A stretch of 64,000 nucleotides of DNA from Spisula solida. Lineage: Eukaryota > Mollusca > Bivalvia > Venerida > Mactridae. The notes under the pieces were generated by a model that did not search any database, was not told the DNA's origin, and worked only from the letters and a program-made list of their open reading frames with translations. Below are positions 25,972-36,440 of this stretch, piece by piece; the first letter of the stretch is position 1; each line of letters starts with the position of its first letter. The position numbers were made by a program, and so were the translations under genes. Where the stretch lies: positions 8,142,089 to 8,206,088 of the forward strand of contig OX365956.1 in NCBI GenBank assembly GCA_947247005.1, written 5' to 3'.

Positions 25972-26760
25972 TATGCTCCCCAAGGGTGAGCATATAGTCG
26001 CCATTTTGTCCGTCCGTCTGTCCGTACACACCCACTTGTAGTTGTGACGTGTGGAACAATAGGCTATAGTTAGATACTGTTCATTCCGTTGCTTACGGGG
26101 TGCAAAATGTTGCTTATGGGGTTTTACAAACAAATGGATGAACGAAAGAAAACCCCAGAATGTCAAGTCAGTAAAAACGTCCGTCCGCAGCCATTTCGCT
26201 GTAACTAGCTGGTAGAATTTCATGAAACTTGAAATGAATGTGAACTACTATACTGGGATGATACCCGTCAAGTGTTTTTACTGATCTATAAATAACTCTT
26301 GTAGCCATGACAACCGATTAGACAAACTTAAAACAAATCATAAAAATTTTACCACCGGCAAGATTTCAAAGTATTTTTACAGTAATGGTTGTTGGATGAC
26401 CCTCTTACCAAATTGACATTTTTGTCATGATTTGTCAAACTTATGGCCGCCAGTCGGTGGTTGAATTTCATTTTGAATTGTTAACAATGCTCCTTTGGTT
26501 ATCATTTATACAAATAGGTAAAAAAAATTGAAATATATAATTTAAAATAATTATGGTTGCCATGGCAACCGATTGGAAAAACTTTTAAAAATTCCTAACA
26601 AATCAACCACTTGCCAGATTTCAATATAATTTTCAGAAATACTTGTTTGGGTGACCCTCTTACAAAATTGACCTTTTTGTCATGATTCTTAAAAATCATG
26701 ACCGCCAGTGGATGTGGCTCGTTTACCCCTATATATAGATAATGAAGTCCTTTAATCTGC
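25972..26760 (+). repeat. Hairpin-headed repeat with ~250-bp monomers
   Basis: Head TGCTCCCCAAGGGTGAGCAT, TTTTGTCCGTCCGTCTGTCC, then monomers sharing GCCATGACAACCGATT and GATGACCCTCTTACCAAATT (26300-26460 and 26550-26710). Confidence 0.65.
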
Positions 26761-26884
26761 AGACTGGATATCATTACAAATTGGTTACAATTTTCCTTAG
26801 GTGCTCCATTCTATAAATAGCTAAATAATTCAATAGAAAAGAAAGATGGCACTTTTTTATGGTTTGTATTTTTAAGCCTTTAAA

Positions 26885-26959
26885 GTGCCTCCGTAGCGCA
26901 ATGGTTAGCGCGCTTGCCATCTAATCTGGCAAACCGGGCTCAAATACGGATAAAGGCAC
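26885..26959 (+). pseudogene. tRNA-like sequence, probably a tRNA pseudogene
   Basis: A 75-nt stretch with acceptor ends GTGCCT/AGGCAC, a D-arm TAGCGCAATGGTTAGCGCG and an anticodon stem TTGCCA/TGGCAA. The T-arm box B is broken (GGCTCAAATAC) and the anticodon loop lacks the usual U33. It most resembles elongator tRNA-Met or tRNA-Arg; isotype unsure. Confidence 0.5.
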
Positions 26960-28179
26960 ATATGACTGCAGTATTTTTGTAGAAACTCGCTTGAAAATTA
27001 AAGGCTATGCTCGGCATTTTTCTAAAAAAGTGTTGTCTTAAAAAGTATGTGAGGAACCCTGCTGATAATGAAACACATCATATTTTTAGGTATATTACAG
27101 AAGATAGTAGAGGCAGTATTATCTATGTTCGGGACACAATTAGCAGCTAAATGTGAAATCCTTTGTTATTATACCCACGCAAAAAAGTTTTCCTGCAAAT
27201 GTGTTATTTGGACAATAATGTTAAATAATATTCCTGTGTCAGGACAGTGCAGTGACGGTATGATTCATTACTCCAGTGATTATAGCTCTTGTTTAAAATT
27301 GCATATGCTAAACTTTGAAACAGATTTGAGGCTCATTATCAGGATTTGGCATTTTGTCCAAGTATAGGACCCCTGTTTTTGATGATCAGTTTGTTTGTAG
27401 TCCTTTTAGAGGTGACAGTTGTTTCAAGTATTCTTATAAGTAAGCCGTTTGGTTTAACACAGTACTAGTTTGAAATTTGTAAGCCGCCATAGGTTGAAGC
27501 AGGGTACTGTAATCATGTGGTATTGATTTTTTATATACACGAGTAGGTTCCCTTTGATAGAAATAAAATTTTGCGATACGAATGTACTCGTATAACAAAG
27601 CGAAGAATTATCCTGCATTAAGACTGATTCGCTATTAAGACCACTTATTTGACGGGACTTTATTATTAACTATTGTTTATATAAGGCGACGAACATAAAT
27701 AATGTTCTTATGCTAATAAAATAAACTAAAACATTAAATTTTAGCGAAACTTCTCTGAATTTCCTGTACGGTATTTTGATACATTAATCCTAATAAGCCA
27801 CTCCTTGTCGACTGAAATAATTTTTTGCTAAAAATACACATTCTTAGAACCCAGATCGACATACCCTTGATGTGAACAGAATTGTCTTCTGTTCGTTCTG
27901 TGTATATGACTCATGTATGGAATTTTCATTTGCTAGCAATTACATTAGCAATAAGTTGTAATGTTGGTGTGTTTGTTTTGTCGGGTGTCATCTCTGTAAT
28001 CGGCTGCTTATTCACCCAACCAGTCCCTCTTGACTGTATCCTTACCAGTACTAACCTTGTCACAATGAACAAACAACTTCTCCACATGTCGAGATAAATC
28101 GACATGATTGTCACATTTTCATTGTTGGCTATAACCTGCCATCACCGGGAATTGAACGAAGATCGCCATGACTGTTACA

Positions 28180-28425
28180 AATACAGCGCACGGTATGAAT
28201 CCCGATACATCGCTTCTCATGAGTTCCGTCAGATAATTGTACTGTTTTCATATGGCTCTGGCGGAACTGTAATCCAGTGTAACGCTCGGACGGAACTCAG
28301 ATTTCATGTATCCTGAGTGTTACATTGGTTTTCAGTTCCGTCAGAGCCATATGAAAACAGAACAGTTCTCTCACGGAACTGAAATGCGGTGTATCGGTAT
28401 TCATAACGTACAGCGGCACGCTGTA
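28180..28425. repeat. Long imperfect palindrome
   Basis: Arms about 28191-28290 and 28313-28412. The strongest part, CTGTTTTCATATGGCTCTG, is matched inverted at 28341-28360. GGTATGAATCCCGATACAT pairs further out, and a worn tRNA-like piece flanks the left side. Confidence 0.7.
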
Positions 28426-28499
28426 ATGTTAATACTTTAAACAATTGCTTCGGAGCATGTACATGTTAGTATATTATGTCCCATAGAATTGCAGTGAGA

Positions 28500-28695
28500 C
28501 GTCATCTGTTGCAATACGACATGATGTTACAAGTGGAAGATCGCTGTTTGAAGAAGTAACACTTGTTAGCATATGAAGTCCGCATTGTTATCCCAATTTC
28601 ATGACTTGTGTGACCTGCCGCGACCGGGAATCGAACCCGGATCGCCACGTAAGAAATACAGCGCATCAACTGCTGGAGCCCAGCCAAGGCTGAGT
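28500..28695 (-). mobile_element. tRNA-derived SINE-like sequence
   Basis: Minus strand has a strong box B with T-arm, CCGGGTTCGATTCCCGG (28624-28640), and an acceptor-like TCGCGGC 3' of it; the box A side is weak. A related piece with a worn box B lies at 28133-28185. Confidence 0.5.
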
Positions 28696-28794
28696 TGTTG
28701 AGTAAGAATAATAATCCAATAATCATGAACATTGGTACTAGAAGATAAGAAGTTGAGAAGACAGCTTTGATATTTATAATTTTATTCTGATCAA

Positions 28795-28852
28795 ATCAAT
28801 CAATCAATCAATTTCGATCAATCGATCGATCGATCAATCAATCAAATTACAA
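28795..28852. repeat. TCAA/GATC microsatellite
   Basis: Runs of ATCA and CGAT tetranucleotides. Confidence 0.9.
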
Positions 28853-28964
28853 CACGAATACGCTGTACGCAATAAATATATAATAAATAATACTCATAAA
28901 TAAATTATATATATACAATGAGACGTTTTACAAACGTCGTTGACTAGAAGTTCAAATAAATGCG

Positions 28965-29221
28965 GGGCCCGTGTTCACGAAGCTTCTTACATTTTTTGAA
29001 AATACTTTTCTAAGACCGATTTTTTCATCGATATAAAAATATCGCAAGTATACATCTTAGACGACTGTTCTAACTTTAGTCATCATGGAAAGAAAGAAAT
29101 GTATAGAGAAACTCTACCATAGATAGATCGTAAGATTGTTTAGTAAACATCTCAGAATTTAGAAAATCGGTTTCTCCTTCTGACCAAACAACTATCTATA
29201 AAGCTTCGTGAATATGTGCCC
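28965..29221. mobile_element. MITE with GGGCCCGTGTTCACGAAGCTT ends
   Basis: The left end GGCCCGTGTTCACGAAGCTT has its inverted match AAGCTTCGTGAATATGTGCC at the right end; the inner arms (AAGACCGATTTT and AAAATCGGTTTCTC) also pair. It lies just downstream of the trefoil gene. Confidence 0.65.
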
Positions 29222-29354
29222 TTGAGGCCGAATACCGCTATTGGTATTCGACCGTGTAATGACAAAGAACTAGGTTCTTTTGATATGTAATATAGAAATG
29301 GACGGATTTCATTTCATAAAGACAATTCAGCGTCAAATGAAAGTACTGAAGCGA

Positions 29355-29900
29355 TCAATGACACGCATCACCCATGGCTATTCTACTGCTTTTCCCGCCA
29401 AAACAACCAAGTAATAAATTTGACAAAGTTTTCTTATTTTTACACGATTTTCTTGTTGGAAGTTCAATGTAAAATCTTTCTGGCATCTCTTCCATGAGTT
29501 TAGAGTTCATTGGATTACATAATGACCACGTGGATGGTAGTGGTTTGGCGTCCGTGCACGTGTCTGTGTTTGACTCCGATGTTGTATTTTCTGTAATGTT
29601 TAATAGTCTTCTTTCCGTTGTAACTGAATTAATGTGTTCATTTTTGTGTGTGCAAATTTTACGGGTACGTAGTTTCCTTTTATTAACAATTGGCTCTGGT
29701 ACGGCGTTGAAATGGAAGAAATACTCTTCCGGACATCTCCAGTTAAGGTCAAAGGGCTGAACACTCAATGATTGGTCCAGATGATGTAGGTAGGAGTTTT
29801 TATGATGTAGTGGCATGATGAGGCAGTGTCCAATGTTGGTGAAGAAAACTTCAAACACCCGATCGTCCTGTGTATCCTCGTTGGGACTCTTAGCAAAATA
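29355..29900 (-). CDS. Terminal coding exon 5 of the beta-trefoil-like gene
   Basis: 546 nt from a TATTTTCAG acceptor to TGA. It encodes the last predicted trefoil strands, then about 110 polar residues with several Cys and N-glycosylation sequons (NIT, NTT). No close AATAAA was found downstream, so the mRNA end is unknown. Confidence 0.65.
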   Translation of the reverse strand, partial: YFAKSPNEDTQDDRVFEVFFTNIGHCLIMPLHHKNSYLHHLDQSLSVQPFDLNWRCPEEYFFHFNAVPEPIVNKRKLRTRKICTHKNEHINSVTTERRLLNITENTTSESNTDTCTDAKPLPSTWSLCNPMNSKLMEEMPERFYIELPTRKSCKNKKTLSNLLLGCFGGKSSRIAMGDACH

Positions 29901-32900
29901 CTGAAAATATAGAAATACATAGATAAGAAGCAAACACACATATAAGGTATATTGATATTAATGTTTGTTATTCTATTCCAAACAATCAAGCAATCAATAA
30001 ATCAACCAATCAGTTAATCAAACAATCATTAAGAGGTTCTAAAACGTAATCTATGTATCAAATATGCATTCCATATGATATACAGGATATATTTCATGTG
30101 CAAATTGTTAGTATAAATAGCTTTGGAAACTTTATCCTGTTTTATTTAACCGTCGTAAAATAGCAATATACCACATGCTTTCATATTTTATTCATTTATT
30201 GTATAGTTCATGCATAAGTTACATTGTAAGAGTATGTTTATAAGTATGCTTACGTTTAACTCCAAATCCTTCTGTTTGTTTGTTATTATGTAAAAGTCCT
30301 GATCACAATCCAATACAAAGACAACCGTTTCCTTGTGACCATTGGGTACCTCTTTAGTTTTCAATACTTTCTTGCGAAATATACCTAAAATATAATTAAC
30401 ATAATACTATAAACATCGGTATATATAAACGATGCTATTGATGCGCACAATGAGTAAATATTTAGTTCATATTTACTTTGTACTACTACTTTTGACTATT
30501 TTGAACAGTATACAACATAATTATAATTGTGTTTGATATTAGATGTACCTTATTGAATTTGATGTATTTGTAACATACTCATGTATGTTAATTTGAGTGT
30601 TGTTATTATTGTATTGTAAATATGTTATGTTGCTCTCCATATGTGGAGGAAATAAAAGAATCTATCTATCTATTTAATTATATTTACTTATAGACCATGT
30701 GTGTTTGATTACAAACAGGATCATTCAAAGACTTTTTAGGACAACAAACTTGGAACTTAAAAAATACGAACTTAAAAGTGTTATCATTTCTTTCCCATTG
30801 AATCTAAAACATCGAAATTTAGTAGTATTATTGATGTCGCCCTTTGACGACAATGGGTATTGAAATCAGTATATAATTATAACTTCATGCTGGCGAAAAG
30901 ATTATTCAGCTTTTCAAGTTGAAGACTTAGGTTATATTAGTTAAATGGTAAGTGGATGGTTCCATAAAAAGTATTACTTACATGTATTATCACAAATGCT
31001 CCCTTCCTTCAGACCTATTGTATAATAAAACTGGTCAACTGTGAGACACATATCATCCCCTGTTGCTATGGATACACGACTTCCTACTTGTTTTGTTTCA
31101 TTATTTGTGGAACCTGTAATAAAATAATAAACAAATGTTCAAACAGTTTAATTATTTGTTTGGTTTAAGTACACGTGCAAGCACCTCTAACTGTTGTGTA
31201 TATATATAATATATTCAAGCATAATTATGTCGTAATTTGTTTTTTATATCACTTGTATCACCAACATTATAAATAACATGTAATTTGGACACGAAATAAA
31301 CATGACAGTGTTCATATCACCTACGTATGTTATGAAAATTGATGTCAAACTCAAATCATTATTTCAAAGATGCTGAACGCAACAACATTTAAACGATCAT
31401 TATTTCATTGACAATAAAAAACAAACGTGCATCTTGATATCAACAATTATTTATCGTGATACGACTATTACTATGAAACTACAATTATGCACTACATGGA
31501 TTGAACTCAAAGGGAAACTGAAACTCCTCAGATTTTTCCCAATCATCGGAGTATTCAGACACTAATATGACCAATGTGAACCGATTGATGTAATGATCAT
31601 TGGACACTTTCGATCGTACATGATTCAATGTATTTTCTTGACACCCGCTAATTCATACAAGTATAAACTAAACTCTGAAACACCATATATGCCTTTAAGG
31701 ATTGCCTAGAACCGATATTTCCAATTCAGCAAGCGGCATTAGTCATGTTGCTAACGCATTACTCGTGATTTTCTGGACACTCCTTATATAAGGAATTGGA
31801 AAGAAACATATGCGAGAATATTTAAACAAAATGTACATATATTTTTACCTGATATGTTTGATTGTGTTTTTGTTCCAGTTATAGGTGATGAGGGGAACTT
31901 GAAAACGGCGTCTTCATCATCGAGCTGAAAGTAGAAATAAAATTGTATGAGTAACATAATAATACTACAACACTATCAATGACACTCCGTTATGAGGTAT
32001 CCTGTTTGTCTTTGCCTTTTACCCCAACGAGTATATCATGAGGTTATATGCTGATTGATTGTCCCCTTTTTGCTGTCACTACACGCTTTGTCCGACCGTG
32101 GGACAACCAGTCTTGAAACAGTACTTTCATTTTTACACTGAACTCCAAAACAAGTCATATATAGACAATACAAGTACCATTTGAACGAACGTTGCATACC
32201 GCTACATGGGACCGAACCCACCTCTATGATGGGCTCTCTAACCGCTAACTCTCCTTATAGCCCATCATATTTCAACAATCTAATCAGATCAATATTAGCT
32301 TGAACGCCCAGGTGCTCATATTCATAATTGCCAATTATCCGTATTGCACTATTACATGCGTGGGAGAATTGTTGTAACATTGATCAGTTTAGAATTGCTC
32401 ACATATCCAATTACCGCATTGCACGTCTATAATATCAAAACATATTATCATGCTTTTTGTTTACCCGCTATGCTAACCGCTATAAGAATTACTTTCTCAC
32501 AACATCAACAACTTTGTCACGTTGAATACTAGCACACAACGCTAGAATAATGTCAACTGCGGTGGGCGTAAGCAGCGTGGCTATCATGAAATGCGAGTGT
32601 TTATATGACAGTGTCACGTAATAAGATAATGCAAACATTATCTAAAAGCTATCTTAAATCGATAGCTTAAAAACAAGTGATGCTTTTTCTCAGTATGTCT
32701 TGAGCCAAAGTATTTAAGTATCATCTCGAAGGCATTTACAGAACTATACCCAATGTTGCTTGTTCGGTATGGATCGAACCTAAGTATTAACTCGAAGGCA
32801 TTTACAGAACCCTACCCAATGTTGCTTGTTCGGTATGGATCGAACCTAAGTATTAACTCGAAGGCATTTACACAACCCTACCCAATGTTGCTTGTTCGGT

Positions 32901-33314
32901 ATGGATCGAACCTATGTATTAATCGTTGGCATTTACAACACGACATCTTATGTACCTAGCCGGTACTGTTTGTCTAGTTACTTCAATATTTCGGTGTTAT
33001 GTTAAGTCACTTTAGTCAGCCGCTAAGTTACTACAAATCACCATACTAAGTTCAAACAGCTGATCGAAATACATGTAATAAATGTACAACCACGTGAAGT
33101 AAAGATTTACCAATGTAACCAATACAGATGTAAGTAAGATACAGTGTTATTTAAATTTTAAAGTATTTACCTCTTTTCTGCACATTCGGCACATGCTCTC
33201 TGTTGTTTTTAAACCAGATTTGTTTGAATCTTTCTTTTCTATCTTTTTCTCAAATACATCTTTAGACTTCCCCGTTCTCGACTTCGCCACAAAATTAACT
33301 GAACTAAGAAGCAT
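29355..33314 (-). CDS. Five-exon gene for a putative beta-trefoil (IL-1/FGF-like) protein, 342 aa
   Basis: Seen: coding exons 33171-33314, 31849-31924, 30982-31113, 30254-30384 and 29355-29900 have GT donors, AG acceptors and phases 0,1,1,0 that join into one frame. The start is the first ATG of exon 1 (33314); TGA is at 29355-29357. Residues 1-73 are hydrophilic and basic, with CRMC at 42-45 and no signal peptide or membrane segment. Residues about 82-231 alternate short hydrophobic strands and turns: SIATGDDMCLTV, ETVVFVLDCDQDFYIIT, VFEVFFTNIGHCLIM, NSYLHHLDQSLSV, EEYFFHFNAV. The tail (232-342) is polar with several Cys. Known: IL-1 family and FGF cytokines are beta-trefoils, and IL-1s usually lack a signal peptide and carry an N-terminal prodomain. 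Inference: the strand order and the NSYLHHLDQSLSV and EEYFFHFNAV ends resemble the last IL-1 strands, so a cytokine-like trefoil is my best reading. Another all-beta protein remains possible. The gene model is firmer than the family call. Confidence 0.65.
30254..30384 (-). CDS. Coding exon 4 of the beta-trefoil-like gene
   Basis: 131 nt, acceptor ATTTTAG and donor AAC|GTAAGC. It encodes residues 118-161 including VVFVLDCDQDFYIITN, a strand-turn-strand pattern typical of beta-trefoil repeats. Confidence 0.65.
30520..30675 (+). mobile_element. LINE 3' tail with TCTA microsatellite, in intron 3 of the trefoil gene
   Basis: A short 3' UTR-like piece ends TGGAGGAAATAAAAGAATC, followed by a TCTA run: the usual look of a severely 5'-truncated LINE insertion. 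No coding part remains. Confidence 0.45.
30982..31113 (-). CDS. Coding exon 3 of the beta-trefoil-like gene
   Basis: 132 nt, acceptor ATTACAG and donor T|GTAAGT. It encodes residues 74-117 and the first predicted trefoil strands (VSIATGDDMCLTVDQFYYTI). A broken copy of this exon with flanking intron lies at about 19445-19660 on the plus strand. Confidence 0.7.
31849..31924 (-). CDS. Coding exon 2 of the beta-trefoil-like gene
   Basis: 76 nt between a polypyrimidine-CAG acceptor and a CAG|GTAAAA donor. It begins with acidic LDDED, followed by a Ser/Thr/Pro-rich linker. The acidic stretch before the predicted trefoil could be a processing site, which is speculation. Confidence 0.65.
32190..32270 (-). 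mobile_element. tRNA-like SINE head in intron 1 of the trefoil gene
   Basis: Minus strand reads AGTTAGCGGTTAGAGAGCCC (box A-like), then GTGGGTTCGGTCCCATG (box B and T-arm), the layout of a tRNA-derived SINE head. Intron location and eroded arms argue against a working tRNA. Confidence 0.5.
32729..32940. repeat. 66-bp tandem repeat, just over 3 units, in intron 1 of the trefoil gene
   Basis: Units start at 32729, 32795 and 32861 (AAGGCATTTACAGAACCCTA). Each contains GGTTCGATCC on the minus strand, a box B-like sequence. The 22-residue repeat ORF over it is incidental. Confidence 0.9.
33171..33314 (-). CDS. Coding exon 1 of the beta-trefoil-like gene
   Basis: 48 codons from ATG at 33314 to GAG at the donor (GAG|GTAAAT), phase 0. 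It encodes a Lys-rich segment and a CRMC motif. There is no hydrophobic leader, so secretion, if any, would be unconventional. Confidence 0.65.
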
Positions 33315-35959
33315 TGTTGAGTTTAAGTCCTTTCAATAAATCAAATAATTAAGACACACTATAAACCTTCAGGTTTAAAGTTATCAATAATTTAAAATAA
33401 GAAATAAATAAGTCCAAGATGTTTTTGCATCTAAGTTTGTGATCAAATTATCGAACACTATATTATGAACGATGTCATTCACTGAGCTAAAAGCTAAGTT
33501 TAATAGTCGATATTTACAGAATTGGTCTTTTTATACGCACATAAAAATGTTACAACCCCTTTAACTGCTGAACGACAGGTTGTGCATTCTTTCCTCTGTA
33601 AGCTCCGCCTACCGTACATATACTACTACTAAACATGACTATCCTATTTAAGACGAATCGACCTTATATCGGTGGTATACTGTGTTGATTCAGACAGCGA
33701 GCGACAGAACGAATCGGTTTATCATTCCGCGGTTAACTATCACACGTAAAGATCAATGAAAAAAGCAGATGTTTCGCGTTCTTTGACAATTAAATCATAA
33801 TATATATTCATGAGACATATTCTCGTTTTGGAAGGTTTTAAGGGTTACTTATTTGTAATTACTTATAAGATATGTAAATGTTCTGTATCACGCTCGTACG
33901 CTGTGATGTGACTTACCGTACAATGCTGTAAATGCAAAAAGACAATAACAGGGAGGCAGCCTTCAACAGAAACATCGGGTCATGAAGGCCACAAACGCAA
34001 CAACAGTGCACATATTGCTTGCTATAGTTAGCCGTGCGTGTTGGTGGCTTCTTAGACAATGACGAATAATGAGATTCGATAAATTTTCTTAATGATTTAA
34101 GTTTAAAAGTTATAAATTCTCCACTATATTAATTTAATACAACGTTTCAAGACATGCATTGTGCTTTCATCAGGTAAATTAATGAATGGTAAATCTTTAA
34201 AAATATAAATATATAATGGTTCACGGTTTTATAGCTAAACGCCAGATATAATACCATTTTCCTGTATTGTATGTTGAAATGAGAACCTGAGGTAGAAACG
34301 TACGTGTACATGTGCATGCCATGTTACGTACACTTCAAATAGTTCCTGCGAGCAAATGATGTACCGACTTCATTTGACATAGAATTGACAGGATCCTCGA
34401 CCTTCTATCTGCATAATTCAACAGCTGATGTGTATAAAATTAAGCATGACAATCTCAAAATTGTGAAAAAAATAAGCGCGGTAGGCCGGTAGCTTTCAAT
34501 TGGGAAAACTATATGCACGATAATTTGACATACGAAATTTATCAACAAATTGTTAAAAAATTTCATGTATATCAAACCAATTTTCAAGACATATAATTGC
34601 ATATTATGACTCCCTTGTTCCATATAATATTTATATGCTTATAAATAAAACCTCATATCAGTCCATTAAAAGGTATTATCATAAGACATTTTTCAGTGTT
34701 CAACAATATCAAAGATCATAAACCAATTCCGATAATTCCATGACAATAGACAAGAGACATTTAGAATGTTAAGTCTCTTAATAGACATTAACACTGAATA
34801 GTAATTTTCCTAATATGACTCTGGAGACCAAAAGGAACTGTATATGTTGTTTATCAAGGGAAACAACCAGCACTAATTTTACCCGCTGATCCTAAAAAAT
34901 CGGAAAAATAATTTACGGAGCGAAGTGCCGGGTACGAATTGTGTTGAGTACGAAAAATATATTCAGGACGAACGGTGGGAAGTGGTAAGAAAGTGTTGAG
35001 TATGAAACGTTAGCGAAGAATTTATCCAACGATTAAACGATCTAAACTCGTGTATTATACTCTTTTAATCGAGTTGCTTGTACATTTTTATCGTAGGGAG
35101 GGGTTTTGAGGATACTTTTGTAGTTCTTTCTAAGAATTTCGACTTGCCTGGGCCGACATACGTCAGTCATCTTTTTGCGTAAGAAAATTATCGGTTGCGT
35201 AAAAAATACCGATCAGGTGATGGTTAACACCCGAAATTCCGTAATCCTGACACATTAACATTAGAACTAACCTATTTTCGTTTAAGAAAAAATTGAAATC
35301 TTGTAACGACCGGTTTAGTCTGGTTCGATCACGACATTCTTACAAAATGCATCTTTCTTTGGATTTTTTTTTTGAAATCGTAAACCATCGAGAACAGGTC
35401 ACTTCCCCCTCAATGGACTTTTTACTTTGAGCTATCCAATATGCCTGCTCGCTCAAGCTCGCAGGTAATAAACATTCACTTATAAATACAAACTGTTCGG
35501 ACTAGTGTACGTACGTTTGAAACTTTATTCAAATCCAGCTTGACAGTTCCAAAAGCATTTCGTAGATGCGGGTGTAAAAAACGATTTTTACGGATTTTAA
35601 CGTTGGTTTGGGACAAACATTTTCGAACCTTTGCCAGCCTGATGATACGGTGTAAGTGCCCTTACTGTTCAGTCGTAATCGTTCAAAAGTTTTGGTCAGC
35701 CTCCTGTGTTAGAATACTATAACTGTAGTCTCCATTTGACAGATAAGGTTTTCCAAACCAAACGATCCTAGATGAAAACTGACGACAATTACAGGCTGAA
35801 AATCTACGTCAACAGGTGTTTGAGATACAAGGTACTGTTACATTCTGCTATTTTTTTGCAATTCAAAGGCCAATTCGCTTTGTCATTATATTAGCGGATT
35901 TATTTTCTTATTTGCCGATGTTTACTGTAAAGTGTGTCGTCTCCAATCCTTGTTGACGT
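33315..35959. other. Upstream region of the trefoil gene, otherwise unassigned
   Basis: It should hold the promoter and 5' UTR, but no TATA box or start site can be placed with confidence. It includes the hammerhead-like motif at 34.13 kb and a repeat fragment at 34.39 kb. Confidence 0.4.
34128..34183 (-). ncRNA. Hammerhead-ribozyme-like motif, copy 3
   Basis: Minus strand: ATTAATTTA, C, CTGATGA, a weak stem II, GAAACGTTGTAT, TAAATTAAT. The outer arms pair over 9 bp and differ in sequence from copies 1 and 2. Confidence 0.4.
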
Positions 35960-36440
35960 AGATTTTTGTGCCCATACGTAACGCAAATCTTGCACGTTAA
36001 ACTTTTGAGTGGAATTTCTTTAAACTTTCACAGATGAATAACCCCAATGTATAGATTACTATGAAGGATGGATTTTTACTGCGTCGATTTTACAAGAGTT
36101 ATGGTCCTTTGGTACTTTACTATATACTCATGATGAACGATCTGGTGTGTTGAACTACTCACGAACTTTTGGGTGGAATTTCTTTACAATTGTACAGATC
36201 AACAACCCCTATGCATAGATGACTGTAAAGGATGGAATGTTTGCTGCGTCATTTTTACAAGAGTTATGACCCCTTCGTTTCTGTTACTTTATACTCATAA
36301 TGAAAGATATTGTGGGATGAACTCCCCATTTACTGTTGGGTGGAAGTTCTTCAAACTTTTAAAGAAGAACAACCCCAATGTATAAATGACTGTTCAGGAT
36401 GGAATATTCGCTATGTCTTCATCTGAAATATTTTGTTTGG
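35960..36440 (+). repeat. Tandem ~165-bp monomers, about three
   Basis: GGTGGAATTTCTTTAAACT-like, ACAACCCCAATGTATAGAT and TTTTACAAGAGTTATGGTCC recur. Same family as 39.8-40.5 kb but without a hairpin head here. Confidence 0.65.

Noticed and set aside
26885..26959. Functional tRNA gene
   Set aside because: The T-arm and box B are degenerate and the anticodon loop lacks U33; kept only as a tRNA-like pseudogene.
29494..29760. 88-codon plus-strand ORF
   Set aside because: It lies antisense to exon 5 of the trefoil-like gene and has no recognisable features.
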